From contig VGKB01000041.1 of the NCBI GenBank assembly GCA_016867255.1, forward strand, positions 1 to 6,705: a stretch of 6,705 nucleotides of DNA, written 5' to 3'. Shown in pieces: positions 1 through 5,277 of the stretch (its first letter is position 1; each line of letters opens with the position of its first letter). The DNA is from Candidatus Moraniibacteriota bacterium. GTDB lineage: Bacteria; Patescibacteriota; Minisyncoccia; CAIUEV01. Below the pieces are notes generated by a model that made no database searches, had not been told where the DNA came from, and saw only the letters and a program-made list of their open reading frames with translations. A program made the position numbers and the translations under genes.

Positions 1-870
1 CCAATCAAAAGTGGTCGGCTGATTAGCGCGAAGGAAATTAATGTCATAAGGCAGTGTTCCCAATTGGCGCCGTTGCATAATCCGTTTAACCTCTTGGGCA
101 TTCAAGAAGCGGCGCGTTGGGGACAAAAAATTGTCCAAGCGGCGGTTTTTGACACGGCTTTTTTCAGCTGTCTGCCGGAATATGCCAAGACCTACGCTAT
201 CCCCGAATCACTTGCCAAAAGATATCAGCTATACCGCTGCGGCTTTCACGGAATATCGCATAGCTATGCTTTATTGGAAGCGGCCAGACGGCTAAAAAAG
301 CCAGCGCGCAAATTAAAGGCAATAACCATCCATTTAGGGGGAGGGGCCAGTATAGCGGCGATTAAAAACGGAAAAGCGGTGGACACCAGTATGGGGTTTA
401 CTCCGCTTGAGGGCTTGGTGATGAGCACCCGCTCGGGAGACATTGATCCGGGAATTATTTTCTATCTTCTGCGGCAAGGATTCACCCCCGGAAAGCTGGA
501 GAATATTTTGGTAAACGAAAGCGGTATTAAAGGGTTGGCAAATATTAAAAACATGCGAACGCTTGTTCAGCGGGTAAGGCGAGAAAACGCTCTAGTAAGT
601 TCTGCGCCAGCGCGGTACAGGGCGGGCAGGGCTTTTGACATATACGTTTATCGGATTAGAAAGTATATCGGCGCTTATTTGGCGGCGCTGGGAGGTTGCG
701 ATGCGGTATTGTTCACCGGAGCGGTTGGCTCCGGTGATTCACTGACGCGCAATCAGGTGGTAAAGCCGCTAAAAAGGACTATCCTAAAGGGAGTTCCGGT
801 TATGGCCATCATTTCCAACGAAGAAAAAATGATTGCGCGGGAAGTGCTTAAGTTGATCAGGAGGGGATAA
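1..870 (+). CDS. ackA: Acetate kinase, 3' part (N-terminus outside window)
   Basis: Cytoplasmic acetate kinase, interconverting acetyl phosphate + ADP and acetate + ATP; in a fermenter this gives substrate-level ATP. The reading frame is open from base 1, so 289 residues are visible of a family length near 400; about 100 N-terminal residues, including the RVVHGG arginine, lie upstream. The TTG at 64 is not a start: it encodes Leu inside the family motif LAPLHNP. Visible motifs in order are LAPLHNPFNLLGI, VFDTAFF (catalytic Asp), CGFHGISH (active-site His), IHLGGGAS, DTSMGFTPLEG, STRSGDIDP (active-site Arg) and the C-terminal NEEKMIA (metal-binding Glu). Two motifs have drifted: HLGNG is HLGGG, and the usual FTAGIGEN-type segment reads FTGAVGSGDS. 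The gene ends with TAA, 49 nt before hpf. Family assignment is secure; full activity is inferred from retained catalytic residues. Confidence 0.96.
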   Translation, partial: PIKSGRLISAKEINVIRQCSQLAPLHNPFNLLGIQEAARWGQKIVQAAVFDTAFFSCLPEYAKTYAIPESLAKRYQLYRCGFHGISHSYALLEAARRLKKPARKLKAITIHLGGGASIAAIKNGKAVDTSMGFTPLEGLVMSTRSGDIDPGIIFYLLRQGFTPGKLENILVNESGIKGLANIKNMRTLVQRVRRENALVSSAPARYRAGRAFDIYVYRIRKYIGAYLAALGGCDAVLFTGAVGSGDSLTRNQVVKPLKRTILKGVPVMAIISNEEKMIAREVLKLIRRG

Positions 871-919
871 TGGAGCTTGCTTACCTTTTTTAATTTATCT
901 TGTTCCGTCATCTTAATCT

Positions 920-1312
920 ATGCAAATTAATTACTACTTCCATTCCTTAATATCAAAAAAAGAAAAAGAGCAGGCCAAAAGTTATCTAGAGGAGAAAGTT
1001 TCGGTTTGGGATAAATATTTTAACCGTTCAACATTCCCTCCAAAAGTGGCTTTTGAAATGGAATTTTTAGTGCGAAAAAAGCACTACCGGACGGAAATTC
1101 AGCTGGAGTGCTCGCTGGGCAGAATTATCGCTTCCGCCAAGAAACATACGCTTTTTGAGGGAATAGACGCGGTGGCAGATGAAGTCAAAAGGCAAATAAT
1201 CCGGCAAAAGAGCAAATTGCTTACTTTGCGCCGCCGGGGGGCTCTTTCGCTTAAGAAAAAGTTTACTGTTCACCGAGGGGCAAGATTCCGAAAAGCGAAA
1301 ATTTCGGATTAA
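920..1312 (+). CDS. hpf: Ribosome hibernation-promoting factor, short form (HPF/RaiA, S30AE family)
   Basis: A 130-residue HPF/RaiA-family protein. The family binds the 30S decoding region, blocks mRNA and tRNA binding, and stabilises idle ribosomes. The N-terminal 100 residues fit the beta-alpha-beta-beta-beta-alpha S30AE fold: an initial strand MQINYYFHS, a helix with KSYLEEKVSVWDKYF, strands around VAFEMEFLV and YRTEIQLEC, and a final helix starting HTLFEGIDAVADEV. The Lys/Arg-rich tail (QKSKLLTLRRRG onward) suits rRNA contact. The C-terminal dimerisation domain of long HPF is absent, so it resembles short HPF/YfiA. There is no Shine-Dalgarno sequence before the ATG. It stands 49 nt after ackA and may share its transcript; a terminator-like region follows directly. 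HPF versus RaiA cannot be separated from sequence alone. Confidence 0.88.
   Translation: MQINYYFHSLISKKEKEQAKSYLEEKVSVWDKYFNRSTFPPKVAFEMEFLVRKKHYRTEIQLECSLGRIIASAKKHTLFEGIDAVADEVKRQIIRQKSKLLTLRRRGALSLKKKFTVHRGARFRKAKISD
1287..1308 (+). repeat. Inverted repeat in the last codons of hpf
   Basis: TCCGAAA (1287-1293) and TTTCGGA (1302-1308) are perfect 7-bp complementary arms around an 8-nt loop, just before the hpf stop codon. The RNA could form a small hairpin at the message end. No U-tract follows immediately, so alone it is not a terminator; it may add structure to the terminator-like region directly downstream, or be chance in coding sequence. Confidence 0.4.
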
Positions 1313-1348
1313 AAAACTGAGGTTTATGCCTTTTAGGGCGGTTTTTTT
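1311..1348 (+). terminator. Probable intrinsic terminator after hpf
   Basis: Starting within the hpf stop codon, AAAAAACTG (1311-1319) can pair with CGGTTTTTT (1339-1347) with one G-U pair. Between them GCC (1328-1330) and GGC (1337-1339) offer a competing small stem. A run of seven T (1342-1348) follows the G/C segment. The A-tract/T-tract symmetry would let it act in both directions. The stem is weak for a classical terminator, so this rests mainly on the T-run and its position. Confidence 0.5.
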
Positions 1349-1349
1349 C

Positions 1350-1379
1350 TTGTTTTATAAATATCCCTTATTATAAGGG
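1350..1379 (+). promoter_or_regulatory. Perfect palindrome over a candidate -10, upstream of the kinase-ftsB pair
   Basis: CCCTTATTATAAGGG (1365-1379) is a perfect inverted repeat, 7-bp arms around a single central T. It contains TATAAG (1372-1377), which with TTGTTT (1350-1355) forms a weak sigma70-like promoter with a 16-nt spacer and a predicted start about 23 nt before the ATG at 1407. It could be a promoter with an overlapping operator, or, because T-rich sequence follows (1380-1391), a second terminator hairpin for hpf. Sequence alone does not decide. Confidence 0.35.
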
Positions 1380-1406
1380 TGTTTTCTTTTTCAACTTATT
1401 TTTTGA

Positions 1407-1970
1407 ATGAAAAAAGACGTAAAACCTCCTCTAATAATTGGGTTAGTGGGTGAGGCGGGAAGCGGAAAGGACACGGTGGCGTCCTACATAAAAAAGAAAT
1501 ACCAAGCCGAGGAATTTCGCTTTTCTTATATGCTGGTTAACGCGCTTAAGATTTTAGACATTCCGATATCGCGAGCCAACCTGGCTTGGTTTATGAATAT
1601 TCTTAAAAGAAAGTTTGGCTCGGATGTTCTTACCAAGGCGATGAAAAAAACGATGCGGGAGCTAGCCCGGAAGCCCATAATAGTAATTAACGGGATTCGC
1701 CTGCCGTCCGATTATGATTTTATTAGGAAGCAGAGGAGAAATAAAATAATTTATGTTACTGCCCCGGCGAGATTGCGATGGCAGCGCGTTTTGAAGCGAG
1801 GTGAGAAGAAAGACGACGAAGTCTCTTTTAGAGAGTTTCTTAAGCTTAACGCCGGAGAAAATGAACGGTATATTCGCTGCTTTGGTCGCAAGGCTGACTA
1901 TAAAATTGAAAACTTGGGCGGCCTTCCGGAACTCAAGGACAAAATTGATGAGACAATAAAAAAAATATGA
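1407..1970 (+). CDS. P-loop nucleotide/nucleoside-monophosphate kinase-like protein
   Basis: A 187-residue cytoplasmic P-loop protein. Walker A is GEAGSGKDT (residues 15-23); Asp after the P-loop Lys, followed by Thr, is the arrangement seen in dNMP-kinase-like and dephospho-CoA-kinase-like proteins. A strand ending in INGIR (94-98) matches the 'DGIR' element of small kinases such as the archaeal UPF0200 group. APARLRWQRVLKRGEK (119-134) looks like the Arg-rich lid contacting phosphates. ADYKIENLGG (163-172) matches the late ADY-N-G element of the same superfamily. It is too divergent to name the substrate: a nucleotide monophosphate is likely, and dephospho-CoA or a non-kinase NTPase role cannot be excluded. 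No Shine-Dalgarno is visible. The stop overlaps the next start as ATGA, so the two genes are probably translationally coupled. Confidence 0.8.
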   Translation: MKKDVKPPLIIGLVGEAGSGKDTVASYIKKKYQAEEFRFSYMLVNALKILDIPISRANLAWFMNILKRKFGSDVLTKAMKKTMRELARKPIIVINGIRLPSDYDFIRKQRRNKIIYVTAPARLRWQRVLKRGEKKDDEVSFREFLKLNAGENERYIRCFGRKADYKIENLGGLPELKDKIDETIKKI

Positions 1971-2350
1971 ATCTAGCTATTCGTTTAATACTCATTACCG
2001 TTGGCTTGGGAGCGATTGTATTAATCTCGTTAGCTTTAACTAAGGAGACTTATCGGCGTTATCAAATCCAAAAGGAAATTGAAGAGTTGCGCGTCCAGGC
2101 GGAAAAGAAAGAAAGGGATAACCAACAACTAAAAGGGCTAATCGAATATTTTAAAACCGAGGATTTTCAGGAGAAGGAAGCCAAAGAGAAATTAAGCGTT
2201 CAAAAAGAAGGGGAAAAAGTTTTATTGGTAAAAGGCAGCCGGGTGGGAGAGGAGAAACCGGAGGAGGAATTTTCTAATCAGCCGGCGCCCAAAAAAGATA
2301 CTCGCAGCAATCAAAGAAAATGGTGGGATTATTTTTTCGCCACTTTTTAA
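1967..2350 (+). CDS. Septum formation initiator family protein (FtsB/DivIC-like)
   Basis: A 127-residue bitopic membrane protein of the FtsB/DivIC type, which pairs with FtsL in the divisome and helps activate septal peptidoglycan synthesis. Residues 5-24 form one transmembrane helix after a very short N-terminus. Residues 28-62 are a charged coiled coil (YQIQKEIEELRVQAEKKE). The family's post-coil signature follows at 68-88: EKEAKEKLSVQKEGEKVLLV. An acidic, proline-containing linker then leads to a terminal KWWDYFFATF, an aromatic end I associate with CPR members of this family. The start overlaps the kinase stop by 4 nt. A minus-strand ftsL-like gene, its expected partner, lies about 0.8 kb downstream across the regulator gene. 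The family call is firm; FtsB versus DivIC is a naming matter. Confidence 0.88.
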   Translation: MNLAIRLILITVGLGAIVLISLALTKETYRRYQIQKEIEELRVQAEKKERDNQQLKGLIEYFKTEDFQEKEAKEKLSVQKEGEKVLLVKGSRVGEEKPEEEFSNQPAPKKDTRSNQRKWWDYFFATF

Positions 2351-2476
2351 TTGTTTTTCTTTGCTTCTCTTCTGATTTTTTCCGCTTCGTGCGTTTTTCC
2401 CTGAGCTTTATTTAATATTTCCCCCTTGCCAATAAAGTATTTTTTCGGTAGGAACTAATAATTTATTTAATTCACT

Positions 2477-2484
2477 AAAGGAAG
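2477..2484 (+). promoter_or_regulatory. Shine-Dalgarno-like site of the response regulator gene
   Basis: AAAGGAAG ends 2 nt before the ATG at 2487, with its GGA core 4 nt before it. Spacing is tight but usable. It is the only clear purine-rich ribosome binding site before any start in this window, and it supports the chosen start. Confidence 0.6.
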
Positions 2485-2486
2485 AA

Positions 2487-3224
2487 ATGCGTCTTCTGGT
2501 TCTTGACCCTCAGGGAATGGTAAAATCTTCCGTCTTTTTGGGACTTCAAGCGGAAGGTTTTGTGATTGACAGGACAAATAGTGTTGAAAAGGGAGTTTGG
2601 ATGGTCAAGACAAACTGTTACGATCTGCTGATTTTGGCTTCTCACGCGGGAGGCAAAGATATTTATCTTGAACTGGAAAAAATTTTTGATTCTTCCGCCG
2701 CTCCGATAAATATTTTACTTTTAGTGAATTTTATTTCTCTGGAACGAAAAATTTTCTTGTTGGAAAAAGGAGTGGATGAAATAATTAATTTCCCCTGTTC
2801 CTTACGGGAGTTGGTGTTAAAAGTTAAGTTACTGGCGCGTCGGGAGAAGAGCCAAGAGGAAAAGACGGGAATTTATTGTTCTGGCGATTTAATCATTGAT
2901 CGGAATACTTTTAAGGTTTTTCGCAACGGAGAGGAGATTGCTTTACGCAAGAAGGAGTTTGATCTGTTGTATTACTTTTTGCGTCATCAGGGCAGGATAA
3001 TTTCCCGCACTCAAATTATGGAGGGTGTTTGGGGAGCCGATCGAGACTTATTTACCAATACTCTGGAAGTGCACATCTTGAACTTAAGACGTAAAATAGA
3101 CAGGAACAGCCCGGCGAACGGGCGGTTGATCCATACGGTTTACGGCAGAGGTTATCTTTTTGGATTGCGTTCCTCTTTGTCTTCCTTGGCGTCAGCCAGA
3201 GCCGCCGCTTTGTCAATAACCTGA
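2487..3224 (+). CDS. OmpR/PhoB-family regulator with a degenerate receiver domain
   Basis: A 245-residue two-domain regulator. Residues 1-117 keep the receiver fold pattern (RLLVLD, YDLLILA, INILLLV, GVDEIINFPCSLREL). The chemistry is lost: the first acidic pair is Asp7-Pro8, the phosphoacceptor position is Ala51 (YDLLILA instead of YDLVILD), the switch Thr/Ser is replaced in LLLVNF (78-82), and the KPF Lys is replaced in NFPC (101-104). Residues about 131-226 are an intact winged-helix Trans_reg_C domain, with ALRKKEFDLLYYFLRHQG, the recognition helix region TNTLEVHILNLRRKID, and the wing HTVYGRGYLFG. It probably binds DNA without aspartyl phosphorylation. No histidine kinase is adjacent. 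A 19-residue Ser/Ala-rich tail follows the domain, and the last 73 nt overlap the opposing ftsL. Confidence 0.9.
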   Translation: MRLLVLDPQGMVKSSVFLGLQAEGFVIDRTNSVEKGVWMVKTNCYDLLILASHAGGKDIYLELEKIFDSSAAPINILLLVNFISLERKIFLLEKGVDEIINFPCSLRELVLKVKLLARREKSQEEKTGIYCSGDLIIDRNTFKVFRNGEEIALRKKEFDLLYYFLRHQGRIISRTQIMEGVWGADRDLFTNTLEVHILNLRRKIDRNSPANGRLIHTVYGRGYLFGLRSSLSSLASARAAALSIT

Positions 3225-3562
3225 ATGACGCTGAGCTCGTCCGCGGGCAGGGGGATAAGATTAAGTTTTTGAGGAATTTCGTCCAATTCTTTGGTGGAAC
3301 GGAGTTTGGCCATTTCCAGTTCTAACTTTTCCGCTTGAGACTCAAGTTTTTTAATCCTCTCCTGTTCTTTCTCAATCTCGTAACCCTTGGTGGCGGTGGA
3401 GTTGGCTTGGATCAGATAAAGCAAACTCATAAGCAGTATTATAAACAAGGTTATTATTCCCATGGTGGCGGGACCAACCCTAAGCGGCGGTAATCGGTAG
3501 TGGCGACGCCTTTTTCTTCGGGTTATTTCGGGGGATTGTTTGTAGAAAGTAATTGAAGACAC
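3152..3562 (-). CDS. ftsL: FtsL-like cell division protein
   Basis: A 136-residue bitopic protein directly downstream of rsmH, the position of ftsL in dcw clusters. It has a strongly basic cytoplasmic N-terminus (TRRKRRRHYR, residues 14-23), one transmembrane helix at 35-52 and a coiled coil at about 58-90 (IKKLESQAEKLELEMAKLR), then a charged tail. FtsL links the FtsQ/B complex to septal synthase activation; sequence conservation is low, so the call rests on topology and position. The chosen start is GTG at 3562, with no Shine-Dalgarno; an internal ATG at residue 34 would delete the basic segment before the membrane helix and is less likely. It is 57 nt from the rsmH stop. Its 3' end overlaps the convergent regulator gene, and no ftsI or mur gene follows. 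Confidence 0.78.
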   Translation of the reverse strand: MSSITFYKQSPEITRRKRRRHYRLPPLRVGPATMGIITLFIILLMSLLYLIQANSTATKGYEIEKEQERIKKLESQAEKLELEMAKLRSTKELDEIPQKLNLIPLPADELSVIQVIDKAAALADAKEDKEERNPKR

Positions 3563-3569
3563 GATAAAG

Positions 3570-3638
3570 AAATTGAAAATGAAAAATGAAAAGTTGAAAA
3601 TAATGGAGTGGCTTCACTTTTAATTTTGAATTTTCTCC
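3570..3638 (-). repeat. A/T-rich imperfect inverted repeat (element A) between rsmH and ftsL
   Basis: On the plus strand, AAATTGAAAATGAAAAATG and following bases (3570-3600) can pair imperfectly, with a six-base bulge, with CACTTTTAATTTTGAATTTTC (3615-3635). The right arm includes the rsmH stop codon and its last codons (KIQN). The right arm shares the pattern ACTTTTAAwTTyTGAwTTTT with the element upstream of rsmH. It may be an RNA hairpin at the rsmH/ftsL junction. A/T richness makes chance similarity easier, so confidence is moderate. Confidence 0.5.
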
Positions 3639-4597
3639 GCTGCCCGAAGCCGGGCGTTGCGAGAATTAGGATTGATCGTAATTTCCGCCACACTCGGTCG
3701 GATTGGTTTTTTGGTGAGGATATTAAGGGTTTTTTGATGGCCGCAACGGCAAACGGGAATTTCTGGCGGGCAAAGGCAGTCGCGGCTCTCCCGACGAAAA
3801 AAATTTTTTACTATCCTGTCTTCTCCGGAGTGGAAGCTGATTGCCACTAAGCGACCCTCTTCTGCCAATATGTCACGGGCGGAAGCTAGCCCTTGGAAAA
3901 TATTTTCTTTCTCGTTGTTTACTGCCATGCGGAGCGCTTGGAAAATTCGGGTGGCGTAATGGATTTTTTGACGTCGGTAAGGGGAAATGAGAATTCTTTC
4001 CAGTATGGTTAGCAGCTCGCCTACTGTGTTAAGCTGTTTTCCATTTTTTCTTGAATTTAATATCGCTTCCGCGGCGCGGCGGGCGTACCGCTCTTCTCCG
4101 TACTCCTTGAAAATTGTGATCAACCACTCTTCTGGCCAAGTGTTCAGGATTTTTCCGGCCGTTAAGCCGTTATTTTCCCGATTAAACCGCATGTCAAGGA
4201 GGGCTTTTGGTTCTTTAAAACTAAAGCCCCGCGTCATTTCAAGTTGATCGGTGCTGAAACCAAAGTCAAACAGCACGCCTCTTATTGGTAATTGTTTTTT
4301 GTTTTGGAAAGAACTTACAATTTTATTTAAATTGGCGTAATTGTCATAGAATAAAAACAACTTCTTCTCTTTGATTAATTTTTGGTATTGGACGTTTAAT
4401 TTTTGGTATTGTTCTTTATCCCATTCTATACCGACAACCACTATTTCTTTATTCCGGGGGAATTTATTGAGCAGATAGTTGCTGTGTCCTCCTCCTCCGA
4501 ATGTCGCGTCAATGTAGATTCCCGGTTTAATCCGCTTGTCTTTGTCCGAAGATGTCCATAGCTCAAGGGATTTTTCTGGTAATACCGGAATGTGCAT
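3620..4597 (-). CDS. rsmH: 16S rRNA m4C1402 methyltransferase RsmH (MraW)
   Basis: S-adenosylmethionine-dependent enzyme that N4-methylates C1402 of 16S rRNA in the 30S decoding centre. The ATG at 4597 gives 325 residues and the family N-terminus MHIPVLPEKSLEL; an in-frame TTG seven codons upstream adds non-family residues and was rejected. Motifs in order: IDATFGGGGHS (SAM motif I), GVLFDFGFSTDQLE, RGFSFKEPKALLDMRFN, YGEERYARR, HYATRIFQALRMAVN, VAISFHSGEDRIVKNFF, a Cys-rich CLCPPEIPVCRCG, and the C-terminal LTKKPIRPSVAEI...NARLRAAEK. The usual LDMRMD reads LDMRFN and SFHSLEDR reads SFHSGEDR, minor drift. No Shine-Dalgarno is visible. It sits between mraZ and ftsL, as in standard dcw clusters, and A/T-rich inverted repeats lie at both gene ends. 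Confidence 0.97.
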   Translation of the reverse strand: MHIPVLPEKSLELWTSSDKDKRIKPGIYIDATFGGGGHSNYLLNKFPRNKEIVVVGIEWDKEQYQKLNVQYQKLIKEKKLFLFYDNYANLNKIVSSFQNKKQLPIRGVLFDFGFSTDQLEMTRGFSFKEPKALLDMRFNRENNGLTAGKILNTWPEEWLITIFKEYGEERYARRAAEAILNSRKNGKQLNTVGELLTILERILISPYRRQKIHYATRIFQALRMAVNNEKENIFQGLASARDILAEEGRLVAISFHSGEDRIVKNFFRRESRDCLCPPEIPVCRCGHQKTLNILTKKPIRPSVAEITINPNSRNARLRAAEKIQN

Positions 4598-4607
4598 GGA
4601 AACGAAG

Positions 4608-4683
4608 TCAAAAGCCAAAAATCAAAAGCCAAAGTTAAAATTAAAAACAAAGATAATTTAACTTTTAAATTCTGATTTTTGAC
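4608..4683 (-). repeat. A/T-rich imperfect hairpin and tandem repeat (element B) between mraZ and rsmH
   Basis: Plus-strand 4614-4639 is complementary to 4657-4683 over about 26 positions with a few mismatches and one bulge, around a 17-nt loop. Within the left part, TCAAAAGCCAAA occurs twice (4608-4619 and 4622-4633), offset by 14 bp. In the mraZ-rsmH message this would be a long A/U-rich stem ending close to the rsmH ATG, where it could affect translation or processing. Its right arm resembles that of the element after rsmH. Confidence 0.6.
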
Positions 4684-4713
4684 TTATCTGAAAATGAAAT
4701 TAAATAGCCTTGT

Positions 4714-5163
4714 TTAATAAATTCCCATCCGACCCAATTCTTCCGCTACTTTCTCTTTGTCTTTTTCAGCTTTCTGTTTAGTTTTTTCCCATTCTCTCTG
4801 GTCCCATATTTCCAGACGGTCATACAATCCGGAAACAATAACCTTTTTCTTGAGCGAGGCGAAGTCGCAAAGATAACCGGGAATGAGAATTCTGCCCTGC
4901 CGGTCAACTTCCGTCTCCACCGCCCCCGCCAAAATTATTCTGACAAATTGGCGGGTTTTCTTCTCCCCGAGCGGCAGTTGACCCAGTTTTTCCGCCAGCT
5001 TTTCCCAGACGGGCGCGGGATAAAGAAAAAGACAACCATCCATTCCTTTAGTAACCACCGCCTTGCCGTGAAAGGTACTCCTAAACTTGACCGGAATCGC
5101 CAGTCTTCTTTTGAAATCCAACAGATGATGGTATTCTCCGCTAAAGATAGGAATATTTTTCAA
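4714..5163 (-). CDS. mraZ: Division/cell-wall cluster transcriptional regulator MraZ
   Basis: A 149-residue MraZ, a DNA-binding protein with two SpoVT/AbrB-like swapped-hairpin domains that forms ring oligomers and usually represses its own dcw promoter. The first domain shows FSGEYHHLLDFKRRLAIPVKFR (Asp-x-Lys-x-Arg core, here DFKRR rather than DxKGR), the second AVETEVDRQGRILIPGYL. A Lys/Glu-rich helix ends the protein. Length is close to the usual ~145. The start is TTG at 5163, the only conventional start codon between the upstream in-frame stop and the conserved GEYHHLLD; only a weak purine stretch (AGAAAG) precedes it. It is the first gene of the minus-strand cluster, with its own promoter and an upstream array of MraZ-type boxes indicating autoregulation. 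Confidence 0.95.
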   Translation of the reverse strand: MKNIPIFSGEYHHLLDFKRRLAIPVKFRSTFHGKAVVTKGMDGCLFLYPAPVWEKLAEKLGQLPLGEKKTRQFVRIILAGAVETEVDRQGRILIPGYLCDFASLKKKVIVSGLYDRLEIWDQREWEKTKQKAEKDKEKVAEELGRMGIY

Positions 5164-5199
5164 AGCTTTCTGTTCTTGGTTATTTAATTAATATTAATC

Positions 5200-5219
5200 A
5201 AAGCAGGTTATTTTGCTTT
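5200..5219 (-). other. Small hairpin in the mraZ leader
   Basis: AAAGCA (5200-5205) and TGCTTT (5214-5219) form a 6-bp inverted repeat with an 8-nt loop, within the predicted ~108-nt 5' leader and about 37 nt before the mraZ start codon. It may be incidental; no riboswitch or attenuator pattern is evident. Confidence 0.3.
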
Positions 5220-5240
5220 CAACGGAGCGGTTTTAGTCAG

Positions 5241-5249
5241 TTATCCACA
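5241..5249 (+). promoter_or_regulatory. Perfect DnaA box overlapping an MraZ box
   Basis: TTATCCACA matches the high-affinity consensus DnaA box exactly. It lies downstream of the predicted mraZ start site and shares its CCACA with the third MraZ-type repeat. Weaker look-alikes on the same strand are TTAACCACT (5261-5269) and TAATCCACG (5282-5290), each 7 of 9. Bound DnaA would sit in the early transcribed region of mraZ. The shared CCAC core means part of the match could come from the MraZ repeat itself. Confidence 0.5.
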
Positions 5250-5271
5250 TTTCCCCACTTTTAACCACTTT
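5245..5271 (-). promoter_or_regulatory. Triple MraZ-box array (operator)
   Basis: Read on the minus strand, AAAGTGG (5271-5265), AAAGTGG (5261-5255) and AATGTGG (5251-5245) recur with exactly 10-bp spacing. This fits the (AAAGTG[T/G]N3)k pattern reported for MraZ in Mollicutes, usually with k = 3, and the 10-bp direct-repeat geometry of MraZ sites generally. The first box begins about at the predicted transcription start of mraZ, so binding would block initiation or escape. The third box deviates by one base. Confidence 0.8.
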
Positions 5272-5277
5272 AATTTA

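Noticed and set aside
64..870. Acetate kinase starting at TTG 64
   Set aside because: The TTG encodes Leu inside the conserved LAPLHNP motif, and the frame is open to base 1, so the gene is truncated by the window edge.
1067..1273. Minus-strand 68-codon frame
   Set aside because: It is a shadow of hpf with no recognisable protein features.
2384..2400. Terminator after the FtsB-like gene (CGC-TTCGT-GCG then T-run)
   Set aside because: The stem is only three base pairs, too weak to support a terminator. The 136-nt gap (2351-2486) shows no other clear element except the Shine-Dalgarno before the regulator.
2426..2454. Regulator promoter TTGCCA-N17-TAGGAA
   Set aside because: The -10 matches only three of six consensus bases, so it was not listed as a feature.
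3608..3850. Plus-strand 80-codon frame
   Set aside because: It lies fully antisense to rsmH, has no family features, and is explained by the strong rsmH motifs on the other strand.
4597..4618. TTG start at 4618 for rsmH
   Set aside because: ATG 4597 yields the family N-terminus MHIPVL; the seven extra residues match nothing expected and are encoded in the repeat region.
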